The translations under genes were made by a program, and so were the position numbers. DNA of 64,000 bases from Cenococcum geophilum 1.58. Lineage: Eukaryota > Ascomycota > Dothideomycetes > Gloniales > Gloniaceae. Positions 29,888-40,900 of the stretch are shown here, in pieces (within the stretch, counting starts at the first letter, position 1; every line of letters begins with the position of its first letter). Where the stretch lies: positions 1-64,000 of the forward strand of contig KV748254.1 of the NCBI GenBank assembly GCA_001692895.1, read 5' to 3'. The notes under the pieces are model-generated. The model was not told where the DNA came from and did no database searches. It saw only the letters and a program-made list of their open reading frames with translations.

Positions 29888-29997
29888 CAGTCAGTTGCGA
29901 AATATCGTCGACAGTGCGCACAGACGCAACGCCGCGTATCACGCCCCACCAAATTTTGTACGAGACGCGATGTTTTGAATTTCAACCACTACCAAAC
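29886..29997. repeat. Putative TIR end of a TA-flanked DNA transposon
   Basis: CAGTCAGTTGCGAAATATCG starts at 29888 directly after TA and interrupts the Copia-A sequence (the intact copy continues GTACAAAACAA here). About 110 bp of GC-richer, un-RIPed sequence follow. The pattern fits a Tc1/pogo-like terminus. I could not find the matching other end in the window, so the element is either truncated or the call is wrong. Confidence 0.4.
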
Positions 29998-31030
29998 GCG
30001 TTAATACCTTGCTTAATACGTTATTCTTATTTAGGGGACTCTAGTAGAGCGTATTCTAAGGTCCTATTATTAATATCTATAGCGTTAGGGTGCCTAGGTT
30101 AGGTTAATAACTTAGTAAGCTTTTATAGGGCTATTATATTATATTAAGGGGCGGGCTTTAGTATTAGGCAAAGTATATTATTATACCGTTTATTAATAAC
30201 GTTTATGCAGGCATTAAGGGCTTTTAGTAGGTCTACGCCTATTAGGGAGGTTTTTAGTTTAGGGCTTAAAGATTTAATAAGGCTATTAATTAGTGCGGAG
30301 TTGTTCTAGCCTGTTTCCCTTATATAACGGTTAAATTTGGAGAAGTATACTAGGAAACTTTTTATTCCTTAAGCTATGTAGTTTATCTTTCTTTAAGTAG
30401 TAGCTTAGCGGTTTGGGTTACTATATAAGGCTTTAAGAAGTATAACTAGGCTTTATACTAAGTTTAGCTAAAGAGGTTTAATAAGGTTAGCTACCTTTTC
30501 TCCTAGTTAACTTAGGGCGTAATAGAGTTAGTTAGCTTTAGTTAGGTAATAGTTAGTGTTACTAGTTAGCTTATTTTTAAGCTAGCTTAGGAATAATTAG
30601 AGTTTTTATTATTTACTAGTAAATACTAGGGGATCTAGTAGTTATTCGAATCGTTTTAGTATAGTAGTTAGTTTAGGGTAGATAACTACTATAGGTTTGG
30701 GACTCTCGTTCTACGTATTTGTCTTTATAAATAGCATTTAGTCTTAGGGCCCTAGCGTGGGTATTTTAAGGGTACGGACTTCTTCTTAAAGGTCCTTAAT
30801 TAATTATCAGTGTCGTGCTTCTTATTTAGCTTATTATTAATTTAAAGTAGCTTAGTTCTATATAAAGGCGTCTATAAAAGACTTCTATATCTCTACTAAT
30901 TATTCTTAGAGTGTAGATATAATACTAGCGGCTATTATAGGAGCTTTAGGTTTATTCTGCATATTAATAGTAATATAGTATTACAGAGTAAATATAAGCG
31001 GAGATAATATATAGTAAAGTAGATATTATT
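29998..31030 (-). pseudogene. Ty3/gypsy gag relic (separate element)
   Basis: The minus-strand conceptual translation, ignoring RIP stops, reads ESPKPIVVIYPKLTTILKRF near 30,700. Further on it has LGEKVANLIKPL, SFLVYFSKFNRYIRETG and NNSALINSLIKSLSPKLKT near 30,300. This is the retrotransposon gag (capsid) domain pattern of Ty3/gypsy elements. It is distinct from Gypsy-1 gag. No LTR or pol of this element is recognisable nearby. Confidence 0.65.
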
Positions 31031-32987
31031 AAGCTATATATATAAACCATATAAGGAGATTAAGACGTTACGTAAGGAAAGAAGGTAAGAAATGGGAAAA
31101 AAGAGTATATATTATGGACTTAGTTGCTTAGTTAATATATACATAGAGTAGAATAGGATTTAGGTAGTAGTCCTGGCAGAACTTAGTAGGATTTAGTAGA
31201 ACTTAGTGGAACTTAGTAGAATATAGCAGAATACGGCAGATTTCTATTAGATTGCCGCAGATTGCTACTAAATTGCCGTCTTATGGTTGGTCTCTAGTTG
31301 CTAAGTTAGTAAAAATAGGTAGATATATATAAGGTATTACGGGGGTGTCCCGTAATAATTACTTACCTTTAATATATACTACTTAATAACCTTATATACT
31401 GTTTCTTTATCTGCATCTATAGATAGTAGAGGTATCCTTTATAGATAAACTATATAATTCCTTCTTTTTTAGTTACTAAATATTCTAGCATTATAATATG
31501 GTCTATTACCTCTTAAACAATAAATTAATACTTACCGTTAGAGCTAATAAGTACTTTATAGTCTTAGAGTATGTTCTAACTATGCTAAGTATATATATAG
31601 CCAATATATAGAGCCGTAGGGCTCGATGAAATCGGCCTCTGCACCTCCACGCGGTGGAGCCCGGGAACCTGGCAGCTACTATTGATGTTCCATTTGGATC
31701 GTATCAATAGACTACCAGAGCAAACGCAGAGACGTATGTACGGCTGCGCAGCGCCTGCGCAGCGACGTGGTGGTAGTGGTGTGAAATTTTTTTCGCTGGG
31801 GGGTAAGCCCCAGCAAAAGTTTAAACACAGCTACCACGTCTCCAACGTATACGTTTGGTCATTTAAATCGACAAGCATTATCCTCCGGCGTACCCCCTCC
31901 CTCCTACAAATACTATAAACACCACATAGCACCCGTATATATACGTATGCAATCCGCGCCCTAAGCGTAGCAGAGGCCCCCTATTTTAATATTACCCGGC
32001 AACCTAGGTATCTAGTTAATAGGGACTAGTCCCCCCTAAATACTAGAGTGTCCTTCTATACCTCACGAATAGGTATAAGGGCCTAGGTTTGGGCCCCAGG
32101 GCAAAAGCAATACTAAGTCATATATACCCCGTTGTAGAAACCCTTTAATAAAGGAATGGATAAGAGACCTTAGCATACAGGCCCGGGCGGAACGCAAAAG
32201 CGTTATTATTATCAGGAGATATTCATAGGAGACTTGGAAAAGGAGCTAGGGACAGGTATATAACTTCATATAGGTAATACATAGACGTGGCAAAAATGGT
32301 TTAAATGGCAGACGGGGCAAGATAGGCATTTTGGACACTCCTATGGAGTCTCAGAGCAGTAACCTGACGGTGTTTTTCCTCTTATTGATGTAGTACGGAT
32401 GCTATCTGGAAGTATTACCTCTCATGTTTCCCCTAGAGGTTTTTTGTACACCTAAAAAATGGGGTTTTTCTCAGATAAGGAGGTTTTTCCCATAGGAATT
32501 AGTCTATGTGGACCCATTAAGGGGACCAGGTTAAACAGTAAATTAAATCTATTATATAGAGCCGTACGTAGTCTTACTTTAGAGAGACCTATATAAAATA
32601 GAACCCGCTATTATATACTATCTTAACCCTCCTTCTCCTTCTCTTCCTCCTCCTCCTCCTTAATATTCTCTCTGCTAATTATATTATCTTAAGAACTATT
32701 ATCTTTATATTTAATATTAGGTACGCTATAAGCTGCCTATATATACTTAGCATATGCGTAGCATATAGTTATTTATACTAACTAATAAGCTGTTTAGCCA
32801 CCCTACTATACTCTCGTTTGCTTTAGTATAGTTTTTGCTTACTATTAATATAGCGAGGTATGTATAAATACGTATATATATATACGTATATTTATATATC
32901 TATATATCTGCGTGTATATAATTAGTATATGCTCTAGATATTTTAGTTTATATGGTCGCTTAATTTAAATATGGCTACCAATACGTA
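31031..32987. other. Mixed relic sequence, no gene supported
   Basis: Includes a short CTTAGTAGAA-type tandem run (31,174-31,225), TATTACGGGGGTGTCCCGTAATA hairpin at 31,336, and an un-RIPed GC-richer patch (31,630-31,990) with a long imperfect hairpin at 31,766-31,842. It also holds a pyrimidine tract of CCT/CTT repeats (32,627-32,661). A 78-codon frame at 31,682 spans the hairpin and is not convincing. This may be several truncated TIR elements. Confidence 0.5.
31766..31842. repeat. Long imperfect hairpin
   Basis: ACGTGGTGGTAGTGGTGTGA ... CGCTGGGG, a short loop, then CCCCAGC ... ACAGCTACCACGT. The arms are about 35 nt with a few mismatches. It could be two transposon ends joined head to head. 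Confidence 0.65.
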
Positions 32988-33483
32988 CTATCCTTTGCAA
33001 AAGATCGTGAACTCGCTTAGGGCCGAACGTCGCGCATCTCCCACCCTATTAAAACGATACACCCCTTATAACTCTACTAATATAGCTTTATATTTTATAA
33101 ATAGGGCCTTATTTTATAGCCCTTTACTAAAGCTATAAAACTAGCCTCTATTTATATAAATTAGAGCTATATTAGTAGGGCTATAGGGGGTATTATAGGA
33201 TACCGGTTTTTGAGGCGGGGTAGCTAAAATTAGTCAGCGTAGAGCCTCAATTTGAGTTTCCACAGCTCTATTAAGACACCCCCTGCAGCTCCACCAATAT
33301 GGCTTTATATTTTAAAAATAAAGTCTTATCTTATAGCTCTAGAATAAAGCTATATAATTAGCTACTATTTCTATAAATTAGAGCTATATTAGTAAAGTTA
33401 TAGGGGGTGTATTGTTTTAATGGGGTGGGAGATGCGCGACGTTCGGCCCTAAGCGAGTTCACGATCTTTTGCAAAGGACAGTA
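32986..33483. mobile_element. TIR element A (494 bp), TA-flanked
   Basis: Body 32988-33481, TA at 32986-32987 and 33482-33483. TIRs begin CT(A/G)TCCTTTGCAAAAGATC and match for about 100 bp. The interior contains two of the 131-bp hairpin modules (33061-33191 and 33278-33408) separated by a segment shared with element B (TTAGTCAGCG-AGAGCCTCAAT). No coding. It is a MITE-like foldback. Its right TA is also the left TA of element C. Confidence 0.82.
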
Positions 33484-34291
33484 CAGTACAGCCGTTTCAA
33501 TATTATCGGTAAAAATCGCCAAGCCGCACGACGCGCATCGCCCGCTCGATCAAAACAATATACCCCCTTATAGTCCCACTAATATAGCTCTATATTTTAT
33601 AAATAGAGGCCTATTTTATAGCTTTATTCTAGGGCTATAAAATAAGCCCTTATTTATATAATTTAGGGCTGTTTTGGTAGAGTTATTGGGGGTGCTTATT
33701 TCTAGGAATGGAGGGGTCAGATTAGTCAGCGCAGAGCCTCAATTTAAGTTTTACAGCTACCCCCTATAGCCTTACTAATACAGCTCTATATTTAATAAAT
33801 AAAGACCTATTTTATAGCCCTAGAATAGAGCTATAAAATAAGCCTTTATTTATAAAATATAGAGCTATATTAGTGGAGCTAGAGGGGGTATAATGCCGTT
33901 TTGGACATATTGGTAAAAATCGCCAAGCCGCAGCAGCTCATCACCCTCTTATTAAAACAATCCACCCCATATAATTCCACCAATATTAATCCAATTCATA
34001 CATATCGGGGCCCATTTTATAGCCCTATAATAGGGCTATAAAATAGGTCTTTATTTATTAAATATAGAGCTGTATTAGTAAGGCTATAGGGGGTAGCTGT
34101 AAAACTTAAATTGAGGCTCTGCGCTGACTAATCTGACCCCTCCATTCCTAGAAATAAGCACCCCCAATAACTCTACCAAAACAGCCCTAAATTATATAAA
34201 TAAGGGCTTATTTTATAGCCCTAGAATAAAGCTATAAAATAGGCCTCTATTTATAAAATATAGAGCTATATTAGTGGGACTATAAGGGGGT
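33061..34291. repeat. Six copies of a 131-132-bp hairpin module
   Basis: Each copy starts ACCCC and ends GGGGT and is itself an inverted repeat around (C)TACTAATATAGC...GCTATATTAGTA. Copies: 33061-33191, 33278-33408, 33562-33693, 33759-33889, 33964-34094, 34160-34291. The length is constant to within one base, although sequence differs by RIP-like transitions. The module sits inside both element A and element B. Confidence 0.85.
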
Positions 34292-34366
34292 ATATTGTTT
34301 TGATCGAGCGGGCGATGCGCGTCGTGCGGCTTGGCGATTTTTACCGATAATATTGAAACGGCTGTA
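33487..34366. mobile_element. TIR element B (876-bp foldback), TA-flanked, inside the terminus of element C
   Basis: Body 33489-34364, TA at 33487-33488 and 34365-34366. TIRs begin CAGCCGTTTCAATATTATCG. The whole element is one large palindrome with four 131-132-bp hairpin modules: 33562-33693, 33759-33889, 33964-34094 and 34160-34291. A central spacer repeats the GGTAAAAATCGCCAAGCCGC terminal motif. Removing B plus one TA restores the left end of element C as CAGTAATGTGCACGACC. Confidence 0.85.
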
Positions 34367-34605
34367 ATGTGCACGACCAGCTTCCACCCCCCCCCTTAGC
34401 GAGGGCTCCAAATTTTTAAATTCGGTACGCGCATCCAATCTCGCTTGGTTGCTACTAACTGTACATAGTAATTAAAGCGAAGCTGTATACTTGGCTGTAA
34501 GAACCTTATTTCTAGCGGACGTAAAGCTATTTACAATTGGCCTTCCTCCGCAGTGTCGTGATCTTTATTAAATATTGTAAGGTTTCCTCCCATACTATTT
34601 ATAAT

Positions 34606-35540
34606 ATGGCTCCGCGAATAGGCCCATATCAGCACGCCCTAATTAAGGATCTTCTTTAACTTAGAGTAACTCAAGCGGAGTATGCCTCTACCGCCGGTTA
34701 TATAGCTCGCTTAATTACCGCGATTAAGAGGAACCTATAGATATTTAGATTAACTCGGGCGCCTCTAAATAGTAAAGGTGGCTAATTTTTACTAAATAAT
34801 TAAATAATTATGGTTATACTAATACGGCTAGAGGAAAAGCTAACTCTCTTTAACGATAAGTTACAGTAGTTAATCTATAACGTCTTTAGTGTCATAGTAA
34901 GCCGCTATATAATATTTTAAGAGATTTATTTAGCTAGCTAGATAAGGAAGCGGGTAAGCCAATTAAATAGATCCTCTCGTTGTAGAGCTTAGAGAGTAGC
35001 TTATAGAAAGTAGTATTGCTAGGTAGCCCTTAAGCGTAGCTCTTACGATCGTGATATATATTTCGCTATTATATCACAGTATACCGCCAATTAATTGGTA
35101 TTTATAGATAAGTTAGGTGTAGATTCAAAGACGGGTATACGGAAGACTAGCTAGGCTCCCTCTAGTATTACACCTATATTACATACGCTATATAATTAGG
35201 GTAAGACGAGGCTTAATATACTACCTATATATACTATTAACGGCGTACTGGTAGCCTTAGTATATAAAGGCTTAACGAATGGCGAAGGCTTTAAGTTCTG
35301 GGTGGCAAATACTCTTCTACTATAGTGTAATCGCTTTCCTGCTAAGCGATTAGTAGTAGTTATAGATAACGCTAGCTTTTATTACTTAGAGAGGATACAA
35401 GCTCTCTTTAACGCCTTTAGCGTTAAGCTTATATATTTACCTGCGTACTTACCTAATTTAAATCCAATTAAAGAGTTTTTTTAAAGAGCTAAAAGCTTTT
35501 ATTTAGAGGGAGTAGTCTTCTTAGGCAGAGCACCCTAAAA
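34606..35540 (+). pseudogene. Tc1/mariner transposase relic (element C)
   Basis: The ATG at 34606 begins MAPRIGPYQHALIKDLL, a helix-turn-helix region with RIP stops following. The DDE domain is clear: LVFIDKLGVDSKTGIRKT (first Asp, about 35,100), VVVIDNASFYYLERIQALF (second Asp, codon 35,365), and YLPAYLPNLNPIKEFF (about 35,440-35,480). In that last block family members have NPIEEFF, so the catalytic Glu is Lys here (GAG/GAA to AAG/AAA). There are 34 residues between the second Asp and this position. The gene is inactivated by stops and by loss of the catalytic residue. Confidence 0.85.
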
Positions 35541-36772
35541 GCTTTAACTATAGCTTTAAAGCCTTTCTTCTTTAGAGTATAGATAAGGTTAGTAGTAAAA
35601 GCAAAAGCGTAAGAGGACATTTCCGATATAGTGGGTATAATTGCTAAGGTTTTTGGTATAAGGGAAGATCAATTTTTAGTAGCGTTTTTAATCGTATATA
35701 GGTGTCTTTATTACTATAGAGGCTTTAGCAGTAATAAAAACACCCTATATTTTATTAGTTAAGATTATCTACGTCTTAAAAAAAACCCTATATAGGGCGT
35801 CTCTACTACTATAGGGGCGCTAGCAGTAATAGAGACACCCTATATTCTGCTAATTATCTATATCTTAAAAACTTCCTTTAAGCTAAGTACGGCGCTTATT
35901 TACCCACTTCTTTAAATCCTTCTATAGCCGCCTTATAACACCTAATTTAATACCAGCCTTTATAAGCTCCTTGATAGAATTAGCGCTATTAGATTTATCA
36001 CATAGGAGCTCTAGGTCCCATCTTAAATTATAAACAATTTTATATACCGCCTTAAAGTTAGCCTCCTAGTTAAGATTACTAGATATACTCTGCTTCTAAT
36101 ACGTAAAAAACTCCTCTAAATCCCTTATATAGTTAATACCTTATAGACAGCTAATTAGTAATATAGGTAAGGATAATAATATTAGTTGGCTTACTAGTAT
36201 AGGAGATTTTTAATTTAGTACTAGGCTTATAAAACCAATGTAAAAGTAATTAATAACGCCTAGAGTACTAGCAGTAGAGCTTTTACCAGAGGCTAATTAA
36301 CGTACTCTTCTATTATTATTTCCTCCCTTTACTACTCTCTTAGTAAGCCGCGTAGCAAGCTTATAAGGTAGATTCTAAATATTTACAATACCCTACTAGA
36401 TACCAGTTACCTATTCTCTTAAGTCCTTATCTATTAATTTAACGTCTACCTAGCTAAGAATATAGCACTAATTAATATTTAGGCAGCGCTTCTTATAACG
36501 CTAAAATCTAGTAAGCTTAACCCGTAATCCTATTAAATCGGTAGCATTAGCGGCAGAAATATAAGGCGTTAAGTCCCGCTCTAAAATCTACAAGGGCGTT
36601 AAAACTTTACTATATAATTAATTAAGCATTAATAGACGAGAGCTAACTCTAGAACGAGAGGCCGCTAGTTAATTTATAGCTGGGGTATATATAATTAAGA
36701 GGTTAACCATAAGAGCCTTAGTTACGCCGCTTCTATTAGTATACTTTACCCATAATATAAGCTAAGTATTAA
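35541..36772 (-). other. Unrecognised minus-strand relic inside element C, left part
   Basis: From about 36,700 down to 36,250 one minus-strand frame reads well if TAG/TAA are taken as former Gln: ISAANATDLIGLRVKLTRF, then CLNINQCYILS-VDVKLIDKD and LPYKLATRLTKRVVKGGNNN. I recognise no domain. It could be a second gene carried by element C or another transposon inside it. Gypsy-2 interrupts it at 36,777; sequence continues at 53,813. It also contains two short tandem hairpins at 35,698-35,855. Confidence 0.4.
35698..35855. repeat. Two tandem ~55-bp hairpins
   Basis: ATATAGGTGTCTTTATTACT...AGTAATAAAAACACCCTATA, then a second copy, TATAGGGCGTCTCTACTACT...AGTAATAGAGACACCCTATA, about 105 bp downstream, with a similar spacer. 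Each is an inverted repeat (GGTGTCTYTAYTACT / AGTAATAGAGACACC). Confidence 0.75.
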
Positions 36773-36777
36773 TCTTC

Positions 36778-37107
36778 TATAAGAGGCCAGCCTAACCGGA
36801 ACATATAATTATCTAATTGACAGTGTTACCGGTAAATAGAAGGTAAGTCAAAGGTAAGTTAAAGGTAAGTTAAAGGTAGAATAAGTTTTACGTATTAAAG
36901 GACAAATGCTTCTAACTACTTCTATTTAAAGACTAATCGCTAGTTCTTCTTTAGAGGGGAACTAGCTTCCTATATATTTCTTTTAAGACGCTAGTAAAAC
37001 CTTTCGCCCCTAACCTATCTAACTATGTCTTTTAAAACATAGATAGGATATAGATAAAACCTCCTACTGTCTTATTAGATATGTATCTCTTAGGGGATTC
37101 CGTTATA
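36778..37107 (-). repeat. Gypsy-2 3' LTR
   Basis: 330 bp, TATAAGAGGCCAGCC...ATTCCGTTATA (TG and CA ends changed to TA by RIP; the other LTR ends CCGTTACA). It contains four GGTAAGTTAAA-type tandem decamers, which are expanded in the other LTR. Confidence 0.85.
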
Positions 37108-37516
37108 ATTGCCTCCCCTTTTAGGGTCTTAGTTCTCTAAGACTTTGCCTCTACTAAGCTTTTATAGAGTTCCGGCTAAAACTACTAGGGAAACCCTTAG
37201 TAGAAAGGTACTCTATAATACGACTTATCGCCATCTCTTTACTAGCGCGGAACTTTACTTTATCTTTCGTTCCTCTACTCTTCTCCTACCCTAGCTCCTT
37301 ATAGTGTTTTCGTAATAGGATTTTAATAATAGTAATAAAAATTTAGTGGGATTTACCTCTCTAATTTTAGGAATTTATTATAAATAGATCTGGAGGTTAT
37401 CTAGTACAACGCGTCGACTAACCACTATTCCTATTTACCTAAATAGGCCTTAATAATAACGTCTTTTATTTTAATTTCTTTCTATTTATAAGTCGTTATC
37501 TCTCCCTTATCCTTCT

Positions 37517-39324
37517 ATTAATAACACTATTTATACCAGAGCCCCCCTATCGCAGTTGCAATAGAAATACCACAAGGATTACCCCTCTCGCCTATACTCT
37601 TCCTTTTCTTTATAAGCAACCTGCTCGACTCCTTTAAGAAAGGGGCGACCTAGGGGATAGGCTTCGTTAATAATATAAACCTAATTATATACGGGCTAAT
37701 AGCCGCAGAGAATTGCAGAATACTAGAGAAAGCCTATAACACTTATATAGAATGGGCAAAACGTTATAGAGTCTAATTCTCACCAGAGAAATACCAGCTA
37801 ATCCATTTTATAAGAAAACGCAACTAATCTGCAGATCTCTAGCATATAATTCGTATCTAAGGCTTTAGGGGTTAACCAGTTCAGGGCCTAAGGGTATTAG
37901 GAGTATAGGTAGACAGTAAGCTCCGGTGGAGCGTATATGCGGCGTAAGCGGCCCGTAAAGGCCAAGTATAGTTTATCGCTTTATCTAGGATTGTTAACTC
38001 TATATAGGGTCCATGCTTTTAGAGGTTACGCCTATTATATATAGCAGTCGTCCGGCCAACTATAACATATAGATCCAGTATTTGGGCCATTAGAGAAACT
38101 AAGAAGGGCCCCCCTAAATTACTCCTTAAACTACTTTAAAAGGTCTAGACAGCCTGCCTTTAGAGTATTATAGGCGGGNATAAGCGAACGGCCATAGCAC
38201 TGCTTAAGAAGGAATCTAATATTCCCCCCCTATAGTTATATATTAAAGCCGCTGCAATATAAAGGACGTAAAATAAACGCAACTCTAATGTTATAAAGTA
38301 NATTAAGACACGCCTAAGTAAACTATAGAGGGATCCTAGGGTGCCCTATAGGAGAATAAACCAATAACCCTAAAGTAGGGAAGAGATATTAGAGAAACAG
38401 GTAAAGAAAGCAGAAGAAGAATAGTACCGCTTTAGGGCCCAGGCCTATATAGAGGAGGAAGGGAGACGCGTAAGAGGTTAGTAAAGATAATAGTAAGACA
38501 GAGAAAGAAGCTAAAGTAGAATATATAAGAACGCTAGGAAACCATCTACCGTAATATAATACTAGTTGGACCAACGCTGGAGAGGTAAATAGGAGTTAAA
38601 GGTATAGAGGCTAACTTAGGCAAGATAAACCTAAGCTATAGTATAGTTAACGCTATGGGGGGTAAATACCTAAGGGCTCTAAGAAGGCCTAATAAAGGCA
38701 GAAAATATAATAGTAATACTCTTAAGAACAGGAATAATAAGACTAAAAGATTGGCTTTACTGGGTGGGTGTCCTAGTAGGTAGCCCAAGATGCGAATATA
38801 GCTAGCTAAGATAGACACTAAAACACGTAATACTGCTATGCCCCCTACGCACCAATTAAGAAATAATACTCTTAGTAGCTAGCACAGAGAACTATAATAT
38901 ACTACTCTTAATATAAAAAGGCCTTAAGGCGGTTACCCAGTGGCTTATTAGTTAAAATGTGCTAAATTAGTTCCGAGTTATAAGGGAAATAGTAATAAAA
39001 GGCAAGGGGGCGAGTAGTAGGTGCCCCCTAGTAACTCTATAGTAGTAGAGTAATAGTTTATAATACTAGCGCGTCTATAGACTTATTACGGCAGTAGTGG
39101 TTCCTAAGGAGGTTAAATAGTAAGGTAGTAAAGCACTATAGGCGACTTATAGGCGCTAAGTAGGCAAGTCCTAAAAGGCGGGGAGATAGATTACGGGGTT
39201 TTCTTATTTTTCTTAAATAGAGTTTTCTCCCTATATGTAAATAAGGAGTAGTCTATATGGGCCCAATAGGGATCCAAATCGGACGTTAAGCAATGAATTA
39301 TTATTATTATTAATAACACTATTT
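37517..39324 (+). mobile_element. LINE-4, 5'-truncated
   Basis: Body 37533-39308, flanked by ATTAATAACACTATTT at 37517-37532 and 39309-39324. It begins inside the RT domain (CCCCCCTATCGCAGTTGCAA, matching LINE-1 at about 9175) and ends AAGCAATGAA plus a TTA tail. Conceptual translation gives PLSPILFLFFISNLLDSFK, then AENCRILEKAYNTYIEWAK. RIP-damaged, with N bases at 38180 and 38301. Confidence 0.9.
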
Positions 39325-40900
39325 GTCTTATTCTTAAACAGGCTGTTTTTATTATATCTCGCCTTTTAGCTTCTATATCTTTAGCCATACTTCTATTACT
39401 ACCTCGTTATCTTTTCTTAACGCGTTTATAAGCAATAGGATCCCTACCTTATCTCTTATAACGATACTAACTTCTTAAAGTATTCTCTTATAATAGCTTA
39501 TGGTCCTTCTGCGCGTCCCCAGACCGGCAGCAGTATCGTTAATCTCCTAGTAACGCCCTAGACAGCGTCTGTTGCTCCTACGGCAGTTTCCCTAAAATAC
39601 TATTATTGCTGCGTTTATACTCTTACGTAGGATCCTTCCTACGTTTATAAGATACCTTACTCCAGCAAAAACAAATCCAAGTGCTCCTATTGTTATAGTA
39701 GGAGAAAGACCTATGTCCTAGTATTTCCTATTCCGTCCTATTCTAGATTTCGCTAATTATACTAAATCCCCGCTATTTATACGCATAAGACTTATAGGCT
39801 CTAACGCGCTATCTAAGATTTCCGCTAATATTCTAATAGTAATAGGTAGGGATAGAAGGTGTCTTCCCTTGCTTATAAACTCTTTAATTATATAAGGGTT
39901 TCCACTACTATAGAGACGCAATATTCTTGGATATATAGTATCTAGAAGCGTATATATAAACAGCTCGTCCTTATTAATAATAACATTCATACTCTTATAT
40001 AGGCTACTTTAGCCAAGTAAGTTTCTCTAGTAACTCGCTTAGGAACTATACTAACCTCTTTAGCTAATATCTCTCTACTCCCTACTTAGACGCCAATTTA
40101 GAACCTAGGGATACTAAGAATAGCGACAAAGGTTAAGATAAACGTTCTCCTTGCTAGTCTCCTACCCGTGCTAGTCCTTCTAGTACCCATTATTCTAAGA
40201 AGAATATTAGTGGAAGTATTAATGCTTCTAGGGATAAAGGAGCTAATAATACCGTTAATAATAACGTTAAGATAGAAGAGGAGGCTCCTATTACTACTGT
40301 TAGTGTTTAAGTTATTACCTAGCTCTTTCCTTCTTTTTATAGAATAGCTTTATATAGTGCCTCTTAGGATGCCCTATTATTAGGAATTAACTTTATACTT
40401 TAGGGATGCCTTTATTCTAAGCTTTAGTGACAATCTATATAAATACAGTGCACTACTATAATCCCTATATATAATAAACGGGTAGTATTCCTATAGGTGC
40501 CTTATAATTCCTTAAAATTTCTAATTCTTTATAGGCTGTCCTTTTACTCCTCTTTATACTATTAACTTTACTATATATCTCTAGTGCCAGGCCAGATACT
40601 TTCCTTTTATCCCTAGGGGATCTTTCTAAATCCCTAAGGCCACTTCTTATAATGCTACTACTCCTTCTTAAACAGCGTCTTCTTTAAACAGTATCCCTGG
40701 TAGTTCTCCTGTAGATCCTTATAGGCTTCCTCTTACAGGATTTTAGGATCCCTATTATAATGGCGAAACGTTTCCGTTCTTAATGCCTATACTTAATCCT
40801 ATAGTTTTAATTTACGGGGTTTTCCCTATTGCTTTACTTATAGTATATCCGGAACTATTTCTAAGTCTTTACCTTTAGTTCTTAGGAAGGTTTTAATTAC
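39325..40900 (-). pseudogene. Extra minus-strand coding relic at the 3' end of Gypsy-2
   Basis: Downstream of the chromodomain a second coding-like stretch begins near 40,190 (MGTRRTSTGRRLARRTFILT). It includes an open piece at 39,990-39,757 with TLLDTIYPRILRLYSSGNPY and GRHLLSLPITIRILAEILDS, and continues to 39,390 and, beyond LINE-4, towards 37,110. Ty3/gypsy elements usually end after integrase; some carry an additional 3' ORF. No domain recognised and no membrane or signal pattern that would make it env-like. It could also be an older captured segment. Confidence 0.4.

Noticed and set aside
31682..31918. 78-codon frame in the un-RIPed patch
   Set aside because: It spans a hairpin and shows no domain; probably non-coding transposon-end sequence.
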